A DNA stretch of 64,000 bases, taken from assembly GCF_015207755.1 (NCBI RefSeq), contig NZ_JADEWH010000017.1, positions 1 through 64,000 on the forward strand. The letters run 5' to 3'. The position numbers and the translations under genes were made by a program. Below, piece by piece: positions 1-5,186 of this stretch. The DNA is from Nodularia sp. LEGE 06071 (GTDB lineage: Bacteria > Cyanobacteriota > Cyanobacteriia > Cyanobacteriales > Nostocaceae). The notes under the pieces were generated by a model that was not told where the DNA came from, ran no database searches, and was given only the letters and a program-made list of their open reading frames with translations. Within the stretch, counting starts at the first letter, position 1. Every line of letters begins with the position of its first letter.

Positions 1-159
1 TTACGCGAGTTGATAACTAGCCAGGCGAGATACAAAGACCCTGCCAACATCGTCAGTAACAGTATTAGAATTGGATGGCTCATGATGAGTTAATAAAGTG
101 GGTGGTATTAATTCATCATGTAGCTTTGAAATGCTTCCCTTCAGTGATGTTAGTTATAA
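1..159. other. Left edge, no supportable gene
   Basis: A minus-strand reading frame without an internal stop runs into the left edge and ends with a TAA at bases 1-3, but it has no usable start codon and I do not recognise its product. I see no RNA gene or repeat here. Confidence 0.4.
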
Positions 160-202
160 GCATTAAAAAACCGTCCGACCTGTGGGAATAGGTGGACGGT
201 TT
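160..202 (-). terminator. Rho-independent terminator of the minus-strand RHH-type gene
   Basis: A 9-bp inverted repeat, AAACCGTCC (168-176) and GGACGGTTT (194-202), is followed on the minus strand by a run of T residues (complement of 165-170). It starts directly at the stop codon of the minus-strand reading frame that ends at 201. This suggests that the transcription unit, and perhaps the original gene, ended here and not at 302. Confidence 0.75.
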
Positions 203-301
203 ATTCGGAAATTTCGGAAATATGCTTTAACTCTTCAATTCTTTCTCGCAAGAATCCTGCTTGTTGCTCATGATATGCCAGCTGTTTATCAGCCTCAGTA
301 A
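201..301 (-). pseudogene. Possible frameshifted C-terminal part of the RHH-type gene
   Basis: A second minus-strand frame continues past the stop of the 302-511 gene. It encodes a helical, coiled-coil-like segment (it includes LAYHEQQAGFLRERIEELK) and stops at the terminator. No ATG, GTG or TTG lies at a suitable place in this frame, so it is more easily read as the end of the upstream gene after a frameshift than as a gene of its own. Related cyanobacterial RHH proteins can end near where the 69-aa version ends, so this remains uncertain. Confidence 0.3.
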
Positions 302-511
302 TTAGCTGGCTGATAAGTTTCCCAGTGATTCTTTGAATTGACTCTCCTCCGAGGATAGCGATATCTGACTTGTTGCTATCTTCTCTACCAGCTCTGATCT
401 GGTAAGTCCCATGCTCTGGGCTAATTGCTGAAAAAGTTCCCAAGCATCCGGGTTTACTTTCAAGCTTACTCCCTTGGTTTCTCGTCCTCTCGGTCTTCCC
501 GTTCTCGCCAT
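302..511 (-). CDS. Small ribbon-helix-helix-like DNA-binding protein (69 aa)
   Basis: The basic start (MARTGRPRGRETK), then a short beta-strand (GVSLKVNPDAW) and two helices (ELFQQLAQSMGLTRSELVEKIA), fit the CopG/Arc ribbon-helix-helix layout found in plasmid and toxin-antitoxin regulators. The start codon is ATG at 509-511, with AGGA about nine bases upstream. A perfect 12-bp palindrome (ATATCTAGATAT, 586-597) in the upstream region could be its operator, which would make it autoregulatory; this is inference. The downstream overlapping frame to 201 may be a frameshifted continuation. No toxin-like gene is adjacent. Confidence 0.6.
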   Translation of the reverse strand: MARTGRPRGRETKGVSLKVNPDAWELFQQLAQSMGLTRSELVEKIATSQISLSSEESQFKESLGNLSAS

Positions 512-575
512 AGTTACTGTCCTGCATAATATTCTGCCTTCAATTATCGCATATCCGAAAATCCATTAATTAATA

Positions 576-604
576 TTGACATAGGATATCTAGATATGCA
601 ATAT
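576..604 (+). promoter_or_regulatory. Candidate promoter with a 12-bp palindrome
   Basis: A perfect -35 hexamer TTGACA (576-581) is followed after 17 bases by CAATAT (599-604), a weak -10 match. The spacer contains the palindrome ATATCTAGATAT (586-597). A protein bound to it would cover the promoter. It could drive the structured region at 605-775 on the plus strand. Confidence 0.3.
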
Positions 605-775
605 TGTGATTATTCGGACATCCAAAAATCCGATAGCTCCCACCCCACACCGGGGAGATTACCACATGGAGCAAGCACCCGTGCATTGTGATTGCGAGTA
701 TCCCGCACGGAAACACCCTGCACAAATCACCGGAGATTATGCGCTGATCACGAGTTGACAGCGCGGTGATTTTCT
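605..775 (+). ncRNA. Candidate structured RNA, unknown family
   Basis: There is no convincing reading frame here, but there are three successive inverted repeats: CCCC 643-646 with GGGG 652-655, CCGTGC 679-684 with GCACGG 705-710, and a compound hairpin. The compound hairpin pairs AATCACC 725-731 with GGTGATT 765-771 around an inner GCGCTG 741-746 / CAGCGC 759-764 stem, and ends in TTTTC. A TTGACA lies just upstream. I do not recognise the RNA; the call rests on pairing only. Confidence 0.3.
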
Positions 776-784
776 CATATCTGC

Positions 785-882
785 AATGACCAATACCCAA
801 TGACCAATACCCAATGACCAATACCCGATGACCAATACCCGATGACCAATACCCAATGACCAACACCCAATGACCAACACCC
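785..882. repeat. Seven tandem 14-bp repeats (STRR type)
   Basis: Seven consecutive 14-bp units of the form AATGACCAATACCC, each made of two related heptamers, with A/G variation at the first base and T/C variation at the tenth. Heptamer-based short tandem repeats are typical of heterocystous cyanobacteria. The start codon of the 40-aa reading frame at 884 lies in the truncated eighth unit. Confidence 0.9.
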
Positions 883-883
883 A

Positions 884-1006
884 ATGATCAGAAAAATTGA
901 AGATACCTTAGAAACAATTTATGGTTTTGCCCTAGCTCACCCGCTAACATTTGGAACCATTTTCGTCCTCATAACCTTCTTGCTGTCCATCTTTCTTCCC
1001 TATTAG
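884..1006 (+). CDS. Small single-span membrane protein (40 aa), unknown
   Basis: A short reading frame encodes a charged amphipathic N-terminus (MIRKIEDTLETIYGFA) followed by one hydrophobic span (FGTIFVLITFLLSIFLPY) reaching the C-terminus. This layout resembles tail-anchored small membrane peptides. The codon pattern looks coding, but the ATG lies inside the preceding tandem repeat and no good ribosome binding site is visible, so the real start or even the existence of the gene is uncertain. I do not recognise a family. Confidence 0.4.
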   Translation: MIRKIEDTLETIYGFALAHPLTFGTIFVLITFLLSIFLPY

Positions 1007-1047
1007 GAATAACAACCGCCAAGGGTCGAAGGAGGTGATGTCTAGAA

Positions 1048-1061
1048 GATAACTGTTAAAT
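1048..1061. repeat. 14-bp direct repeat, left copy (possible element boundary)
   Basis: GATAACTGTTAAAT occurs here and again at 4004-4017. The two copies bracket the small-gene operon, the hammerhead ribozyme and the IS110-type recombinase, about 2.96 kb apart. They could be the duplicated target or core site of an integrated element. In an AT-rich region a chance match is not excluded. Confidence 0.35.
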
Positions 1062-1122
1062 TCATTCCCAATTCTCCCATTGGGATTCAATTCGATGCAA
1101 TCAGTTCTGTACTTATGTCGAG

Positions 1123-1155
1123 CCAGTAATAGCTGGTGGCTATTGCTGGTTTTTT
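1123..1155 (+). terminator. Intrinsic terminator or attenuator upstream of the small-gene operon
   Basis: CCAGTAATAG (1123-1132) pairs with CTATTGCTGG (1140-1149), with one G-U pair, and is followed by six T residues (1150-1155). It lies 20 bases before the first gene of the operon at 1175, so it either ends an upstream transcript or works as an attenuator in the operon leader. A second small hairpin (TCCCAAT / ATTGGGA around 1067-1086) lies upstream. Confidence 0.6.
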
Positions 1156-1174
1156 AAACACTGGAGTTTGAACT

Positions 1175-1339
1175 ATGAGCCATAAACAAGCCGCGCCCTG
1201 GGCTGTCTTCCGCATAGACGGCGCTACAAATCTTTTGCTGACAAGATTTAAAAAACGTAGCGACGCTGACCAATACGCAAAACTTCTCAAAACCAACACA
1301 CCTTATAAATTTGAAGTGATTTTTGATATATGGAAGTGA
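1175..1339 (+). CDS. Small conserved-looking protein, first gene of the ribozyme-associated operon (54 aa)
   Basis: The reading frame starts at ATG 1175 and stops at TGA 1337-1339, overlapping the next gene by ten bases. The product has a Trp-Ala-Val start (PWAVFRIDGATNLLL), a central F-K-K-R-S-D-A-D stretch and ends with FEVIFDIWK. This pattern (aromatic start, R-x-D-A-D helix, terminal V-x-F-D strand) resembles small proteins I associate with cyanobacterial plasmids and mobile DNA, but I cannot name a family. Overlap with the next gene argues for real translation coupling. Confidence 0.6.
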   Translation: MSHKQAAPWAVFRIDGATNLLLTRFKKRSDADQYAKLLKTNTPYKFEVIFDIWK

Positions 1340-1665
1340 AAACCATCACATACCAACGAGTGCTAAACCTCGGAAATTATGAAAGCAAGCGCTTGGAGAT
1401 GACCATAGAAGTTGATGCACCGCAAAAGATTGCAGAGGTGGAATGCTCCAAATTAATGGAATCCGTTGAGTGGAAAATTCGGGAAGATGCTTCTTGTGAG
1501 ATTGTCGAACATTTTAATGCTGCGAAACAAGAACTGTCTGACCTTTACCGAAAAATTGAAGAAGCAAAACAAGTATTGGCAGTAGTAATGGAAGGGATGA
1601 AGTCAGAAGAACCAGATACAGAAATCCTTTTTGACTCTGAAGTGAGTGAAGGAGGTGATTTTTAA
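1330..1665 (+). CDS. Unknown protein, second gene of the operon (111 aa)
   Basis: The product begins with a beta-rich segment containing R-V-L-N-L-G-N-Y-E-S (near residues 10-20), a pattern seen in small plasmid- or phage-encoded cyanobacterial proteins. It continues as a long charged helix (about 65-95) and an acidic tail. It overlaps the previous gene by ten bases, and its stop codon overlaps the start of the next gene (TAATG), so the genes are probably translationally coupled. The function is unknown. An 11-base perfect match to the anti-Shine-Dalgarno sequence (AAGGAGGTGAT, 1649-1659) lies in its last codons and serves the next gene. Confidence 0.7.
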   Translation: MEVKTITYQRVLNLGNYESKRLEMTIEVDAPQKIAEVECSKLMESVEWKIREDASCEIVEHFNAAKQELSDLYRKIEEAKQVLAVVMEGMKSEEPDTEILFDSEVSEGGDF

Positions 1666-1952
1666 TGAAAACACACCCAAAAACACTTCTCCCCTACGAC
1701 GAACGATATGCACTCATAGACAAGCGAATGCTATTAACTAACGCCGCTTGCCTCAATGCCATGTGTGATTTCATCAGCCGATTTACAGACAAAAACTCTG
1801 ATGAAGTCGCGCACCTGTTCGGTGTCGCTGGCAGCAACCATCTGGATGGTTTAACAGACCAACAAATAAGTGACCACGTTAACTCACTCATTGCCAAGTC
1901 GTGGCAGATGGGTGAAAAACTAGCAATAAAAATAGACATCCAAAATGACTGA
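1665..1952 (+). CDS. Unknown protein, third gene of the operon (95 aa)
   Basis: The start is decided by an unusually complete ribosome binding site, AAGGAGGTGAT at 1649-1659, five bases before the ATG. The product is a soluble, mainly helical protein. Its core (IDKRMLLTNAACLNAM, then DFISRF) matches in spacing the core of the next gene product (MDKRDFALSAATLGAAV, then KFICQKH), and both end in a similar IKI strand, so the two look like tandem paralogues. I know no family for them. Confidence 0.7.
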   Translation: MKTHPKTLLPYDERYALIDKRMLLTNAACLNAMCDFISRFTDKNSDEVAHLFGVAGSNHLDGLTDQQISDHVNSLIAKSWQMGEKLAIKIDIQND

Positions 1953-2199
1953 AATAACAGAAACTGAATTTCTCATGGATAAGCGTGACTTCGCGCTGAG
2001 TGCGGCAACACTTGGAGCCGCAGTTAAATTTATATGCCAAAAGCATGGACATTCCCCAGACGAGTGGGTCGAATTTTTTATCAAGATAGCTGAGGGAAAA
2101 GTTTCCCAGCAATCCCCAGGATTTATTGATGAGCTTGTAGACCAGTACTATATCGCTAGGCAGAACCACGCCCAGGCGATGACCATTAAGATTCATTAA
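1945..2199 (+). CDS. Unknown protein, fourth gene of the operon (84 aa), paralogue of the third
   Basis: The gene starts inside the end of the previous gene (eight-base overlap). An internal ATG at 1975 would give a shorter product beginning MDKRDFALSAA, which is where similarity to the third gene starts. Shared features are D-K-R, a T/S-A-A-x-L stretch, a following F-I pair, an acidic D-E stretch and a terminal I-K-I. The stop codon TAA (2197-2199) lies two bases before stem I of the hammerhead ribozyme, so ribozyme cleavage would define the 3' end of this mRNA. Confidence 0.7.
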   Translation: MTEITETEFLMDKRDFALSAATLGAAVKFICQKHGHSPDEWVEFFIKIAEGKVSQQSPGFIDELVDQYYIARQNHAQAMTIKIH

Positions 2200-2201
2200 A
2201 A

Positions 2202-2258
2202 CCGCCTGATGAGCCGGATTAATTCGCCGGCGAAACGTGAGCCACGCTCACGTCGCGG
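2202..2258 (+). ncRNA. Type I hammerhead ribozyme
   Basis: All conserved parts of a hammerhead are present in order. Stem I is CCGC (2202-2205) with GCGG (2255-2258). The core CUGAUGA occupies 2206-2212. Stem II is GCCGG (2213-2217) with CCGGC (2227-2231) and a 9-nt loop. The core GAAA occupies 2232-2235. Stem III is a perfect 7-bp CGUGAGC/GCUCACG (2236-2242, 2246-2252) with a 3-nt loop, and the GUC cleavage triplet is 2252-2254. Cleavage is predicted between 2254 and 2255. Stem I is the open stem, so this is type I. It lies immediately after the four-gene operon and upstream of the IS110-type recombinase. Stem I is short at 4 bp, and the stabilising loop-loop contact is not resolved by eye. 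Confidence 0.9.
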
Positions 2259-2269
2259 ACTGAGTTCGC

Positions 2270-2349
2270 AACACATCAGTTTAGGGCTTTGTACAAGAAT
2301 TAAGCTCCTGTGGCTTTTTTCCATTCATAAGCTCGGTTGATGTGTTTTT
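2270..2349 (+). ncRNA. Structured RNA downstream of the ribozyme, closed by a 9-bp stem with a T tract
   Basis: AACACATCA (2270-2278) pairs perfectly with TGATGTGTT (2338-2346) and runs into a T tract (2345-2349). Inside, GGGCTT can pair with AAGCTC, and AAGC with GCTT before a further T run. The unit could be a long-looped terminator of the operon, or a discrete RNA of about 95 nt whose 5' end is made by ribozyme cleavage at 2255. The pairing is seen directly; the RNA identity is inferred. Confidence 0.45.
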
Positions 2350-2471
2350 AAAATGTGTCCCCCCAACACCGCAAATGTTGGGTATTGCTTTGAGACTGAA
2401 TTAGGCTCGTTGGCCTTTGGGTGATTCACAAGCGCAACTGACACAGTTCACACCACCTAAGTGAAAACAAA
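2350..2471 (+). other. Leader of the IS110-type gene with further hairpins (possible bridge-RNA locus)
   Basis: This non-coding stretch contains CCCAACA (2362-2368) pairing with TGTTGGG (2376-2382), then AGGC/GCCT around 2403-2416, and leads directly to the recombinase start. In IS110-group elements the bridge RNA that specifies donor and target DNA is encoded in the non-coding end upstream of the recombinase gene. Position and size (about 200 nt counted from the ribozyme) fit that, but I could not assign the two guide loops. Confidence 0.35.
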
Positions 2472-3644
2472 ATGACCAGAATTGTTGGGTTGGATGTTTC
2501 CAAGTCAAGTGTTTCGTGCTGCTTACTCACTGAAAAACCGAGTAACCCTAGAGAATTTTACTATGAATATCGGTTTCACAAGTTTGAATGTACTACAACC
2601 GGGCTTACTGGACTGCTGCTACTGAAGCCACAACTTGCACTACTTGAACCCACCGGGATGAATTACTCAAAATTTTGGGTAGAACATTTAACCCGCCTTG
2701 GTGTAGAGGTCAGGTTTGTTGGTCACAAACAGCTGAGGAATTACCGGGAAAATCATTTAGGTCTGCCAGATAAAGATGATGATGCCGATTCATTGGCGCT
2801 TGCCTGCTACCAATTCGACTATGGACAAGATTTGAGCCGGTTCGTTCAGGTTCGCGATCGCATCATTTCCAGAATCCGGGAATTGGTTCTTAGACTAAAC
2901 CACCTTTCCAGAATTCAATCACCAATAATTAATAGGGCCAGACAAGATTTAGCCTGGCAGTTTCCAGAAATTGCACTTACTGTTTCAGTTCGCGGTGTTT
3001 CTGGAAAAGTGCCTCTAATGTGGGGCTGGCTGGCTGGGGAAAGGGATAGCAAAAAGTATGATCGCATTTACGCCACCACTGCCGGACTAGGGCTGACCGA
3101 TTCGGTAAAGTTTCACGCGCAGCGCATTTGTAGTTTGCAACTAGAAGAACAATTAATTGAGGATGAATTATATACACTCATCATGGAGGAAAGATTCAGT
3201 ATGTACCGTGAAGTCTTCCAGAATTTTAATTTTGGTGCCAGAGTGCAAGCTGTAATTCTCTCCCAAATTTACCCCCTAGAAAATTTCTTGGGTGAGGATG
3301 GTAAACCAGAAATCAAAATTCGCAAGGGCAGAAAATCCGGTAAACCAACCAAGCGCCACTTATCACTACGGCGATTCCAAAAGGCTTTGGGTGTTGCGCC
3401 TAGCATGGAATCTAGCGGAGATATTTCTAAATCTAAAGTTTCCGGCGGTTCTTCACTTTGTCGTCGAGCGCTCTGGCAGTGGGTGTTTAGTGCAGTTGAA
3501 CCCGCCAAACGCCGCACAAATCCCATATTGAAAGAGTTGGGAGAATTTCTTGATGTTGAAAAAGCAGCTGGTAAACCAATTAAGCTGGCCCGAATGCGTG
3601 TAGCAGTCCGTGCTGTGAAGCTTCTATTTAAAATGCTGACCTAA
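2472..3644 (+). CDS. IS110-family recombinase/transposase (390 aa)
   Basis: The N-terminal half is a RuvC-like DEDD domain: IVGLDVSKSSV supplies the first Asp with the D-x-S-K signature, LLEPTGMNYSKFW the Glu, and DKDDDADSLALACY the last acidic pair. The C-terminal half has the Transposase_20 pattern, with VAPSMESSGDISK and SGGSSLCRRALWQWV providing the conserved serine region. Length is a little above many IS110 members. Both domains look intact, so the protein may be active. IS110 enzymes act on DNA guided by a bridge RNA; related enzymes (Piv) invert DNA. The gene is separated from the upstream small-gene operon only by the ribozyme region. No other transposition gene is nearby. Confidence 0.85.
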   Translation: MTRIVGLDVSKSSVSCCLLTEKPSNPREFYYEYRFHKFECTTTGLTGLLLLKPQLALLEPTGMNYSKFWVEHLTRLGVEVRFVGHKQLRNYRENHLGLPDKDDDADSLALACYQFDYGQDLSRFVQVRDRIISRIRELVLRLNHLSRIQSPIINRARQDLAWQFPEIALTVSVRGVSGKVPLMWGWLAGERDSKKYDRIYATTAGLGLTDSVKFHAQRICSLQLEEQLIEDELYTLIMEERFSMYREVFQNFNFGARVQAVILSQIYPLENFLGEDGKPEIKIRKGRKSGKPTKRHLSLRRFQKALGVAPSMESSGDISKSKVSGGSSLCRRALWQWVFSAVEPAKRRTNPILKELGEFLDVEKAAGKPIKLARMRVAVRAVKLLFKMLT

Positions 3645-4003
3645 TTGGGGTGGTGACTGATGTGCCGAAACTTTGTTGTATCTACTGCAATCGGAATCAG
3701 TATGAAGGCTGGGGTGATAACAATAAAATTGTTACGAAGACAATAAAATTGTTGCAGATACTTTCCCCTGCTTAGAGACGACAAATTGTCTTGCCTGGCA
3801 TTCTATTATTTCACTCAGTCACCATCATTAATCTACTAGACTGAATGGCACGAAGAACATAGAAAATTATGCCCCCGTTATATTTAGACACTCACCTGAA
3901 AGGAAGTGTGTGGAATATGTCACTGTAGCACTGAGTTAGTCAAGTAGTCTGGAAAACATTATTTGCTTGATACTAACAACACAAGTTTATATGAAGGATT
4001 AAG
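3645..4003. other. Gene-free stretch between recombinase and psaK with AT-rich palindromes
   Basis: No gene is visible. ACAATAAAATTGTT occurs twice, 20 bp apart (3720-3733 and 3740-3753), and each copy is nearly palindromic. A third palindrome, GACAAATTGTC, lies at 3780-3790. These could be binding sites for the recombinase or a regulator. The psaK promoter probably lies in the last part of this stretch or just after it. Confidence 0.5.
3720..3790. repeat. Cluster of three palindromic AT-rich sites
   Basis: Two copies of ACAATAAAATTGTT spaced exactly 20 bp, roughly two helical turns, followed by GACAAATTGTC. The even spacing on one DNA face is typical of cooperative binding sites. They lie just downstream of the IS110-type gene. 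Confidence 0.5.
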
Positions 4004-4017
4004 GATAACTGTTAAAT
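4004..4017. repeat. 14-bp direct repeat, right copy
   Basis: GATAACTGTTAAAT, identical to bases 1048-1061. It lies 92 bp upstream of the psaK start, so an element ending here would sit in the psaK upstream region. Confidence 0.35.
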
Positions 4018-4108
4018 ATTGATGCAAAATCCGGATTTTTATTGAAATTACTGCGGAAATATTTAGATGATGTTTCTAACCTTTTAAATATTTTCAGGAG
4101 CAAATCAG

Positions 4109-4369
4109 GTGTTTTCTTCGACCTTAATCGCTGCTGTAACCACACCTTTGGAATGGAGTCCTACTGTTGGTGTGATTATGATTCTAGCCAACATCGTTGC
4201 TATTGCCTTTGGCAAATTTACCATCGAGTACCCCAGCGTTGAACCAGCCGTACCTTCAGCCAATTTCTTTGGCGGTTTTGGTTTACCTGCGGTACTAGCA
4301 ACTAGTGCCTTTGGTCATATATTAGGTGCTGGTGTAATTTTAGGACTGCATAACATCGGCAGAATTTAA
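4109..4369 (+). CDS. psaK: Photosystem I reaction centre subunit PsaK (86 aa)
   Basis: PsaK is a small two-helix thylakoid membrane subunit at the edge of photosystem I that helps bind antenna chlorophyll and, in cyanobacteria, affects phycobilisome energy transfer. The product has the family's two spans (around 19-36 and 57-80), the hallmark TPLEWSPTVG near the start and GHILGAGVILGLHNIGRI at the end, and the usual length. The start is GTG at 4109, chosen because it matches the usual PsaK N-terminus and has AGGAG about nine bases upstream. The gene is monocistronic, with a strong terminator at 4500. Its upstream region borders the accessory element. Confidence 0.95.
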   Translation: MFSSTLIAAVTTPLEWSPTVGVIMILANIVAIAFGKFTIEYPSVEPAVPSANFFGGFGLPAVLATSAFGHILGAGVILGLHNIGRI

Positions 4370-4499
4370 TCCACCTTCTCTGCGAAACGCTGTGGGAATG
4401 TCTAATTTGTAATTACCACTCGGTCAGGATTTTAGGCATTTCCCATGAGTGGCTTATTCACGCCAACTTGATTGATTGTTTTTTTGTCTATATTTTATG

Positions 4500-4529
4500 A
4501 GCTAGAGAGTCACTTCTCTAGCTTTTTTT
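4500..4529 (+). terminator. psaK: psaK terminator
   Basis: AGCTAGAGA (4500-4508) pairs perfectly with TCTCTAGCT (4515-4523) across a 6-nt loop, followed by a run of seven T residues starting at 4523. Confidence 0.9.
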
Positions 4530-4539
4530 AATTATATCT

Positions 4540-4620
4540 GGGGAGTAGGGAGTGGGGAGTGGGGAGTGGGGGAAGAGGCAGGGGAGCAGGGAGCAGGGAG
4601 CGGGGAGCAGGGGGGAGAAG
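4540..4620. repeat. G-rich short tandem repeats (GGGGAGT / GGGAGCA heptamers)
   Basis: Runs of GGGGAGT-type heptamers followed by GGGAGCA-type heptamers. The same class of repeat is seen near 38955, 45475, 45715 and 60410. It is a known class in heterocystous cyanobacteria. Confidence 0.85.
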
Positions 4621-4654
4621 ACGGTCACTTCCCAATGACTAATGACAAAGGAAA

Positions 4655-4735
4655 AATGACGACCCCCGCCATTTAACTTTATTTACGCCGACCTACTTAT
4701 CCGTTTATGTCTTAACCTCCTTGGCGGTTGCTATA
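4655..4735. repeat. Dispersed repeat, copy 1
   Basis: The end of this unit (4697-4735, 39 bp) is identical to 60468-60506. Its first part (CCCCGCCA, then a TTTACGCC stretch) recurs in diverged form at 9624-9681. Both perfect copies follow G-rich short tandem repeats. Confidence 0.85.
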
Positions 4736-4952
4736 GTTCACACCTCAGACAAGGAACATATAAAAATTCAGGCATTTTTCAGCCTTTTTTTTCTAAAAGT
4801 TCATTCTAATGGTACAAGACAAATAAATAAACAAAGTGTGATGATTTAAGAATAGAGCAATGTAAATTATAGATGCTGCTAAAACTATTGCTAGTTTCAA
4901 TTGCATCGGCTCTAGTTTTCAATTTGATATTTAAAACAGGAAATAGAATATT

Positions 4953-5186
4953 ATGACACAGGAAAAAACTGCCCAACTTTTGGAAGCTGTTAAACAAGAC
5001 CAAGCATTACAAGCAAGACTCAAAGCTACAGATCATCCAGAAGCTTTCATCAAGATTGCTAAAGAGAGTGGCTATGACTTTACAATTGAAGAATTGGAAG
5101 ATGAAATTAGTCAATTGTCGGATGAAGATTTAGCAGCTATTGTCAATCCAGGCTGGGGAACTAGACGGCACATTCATCCTCGATAA
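4953..5186 (+). CDS. Nif11-type RiPP precursor peptide (77 aa)
   Basis: The product is a Nif11-family leader: helical N-terminus (KTAQLLEAVKQDQALQARL), then FIKIAKESGYDFTIEELED and the acidic QLSDEDLAAIV, followed by a short C-terminal candidate core NPGWGTRRHIHPR. Nif11 leaders guide modification enzymes in ribosomal peptide pathways (for example lanthipeptide synthetase ProcM families). No modification enzyme, protease or exporter is nearby, so this is an orphan precursor whose enzyme would act in trans, or a Nif11 protein with another role. The core has no Cys, so it cannot form a lanthionine. AGGA lies about 13 bases before the ATG. Confidence 0.8.
   Translation: MTQEKTAQLLEAVKQDQALQARLKATDHPEAFIKIAKESGYDFTIEELEDEISQLSDEDLAAIVNPGWGTRRHIHPR

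Larger units (their letters stand above)
4370..4952. other. Intergenic stretch with terminator and repeats
   Basis: Contents: the psaK terminator (4500-4529), a G-rich short tandem repeat (about 4540-4620), and a dispersed repeat with copies elsewhere in the window (4655-4735). The last 200 bases, upstream of the Nif11 gene, are AT-rich and hold no visible gene. Confidence 0.7.

Noticed and set aside
570-884. 104-aa minus-strand reading frame
   Set aside because: It is largely a translation of the 14-bp tandem repeats (GHWVLVIGYW-type repeats) and has no family similarity.
1087-1299. 70-aa minus-strand reading frame
   Set aside because: It is antisense to the 54-aa plus-strand gene at 1175, which has better coding character and is coupled to the next gene.
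1797-1803. CTGATGA core-like sequence inside the third operon gene
   Set aside because: No stem II or GAAA core follows, so it is not a hammerhead. The same holds for matches near 42440 and 52967.
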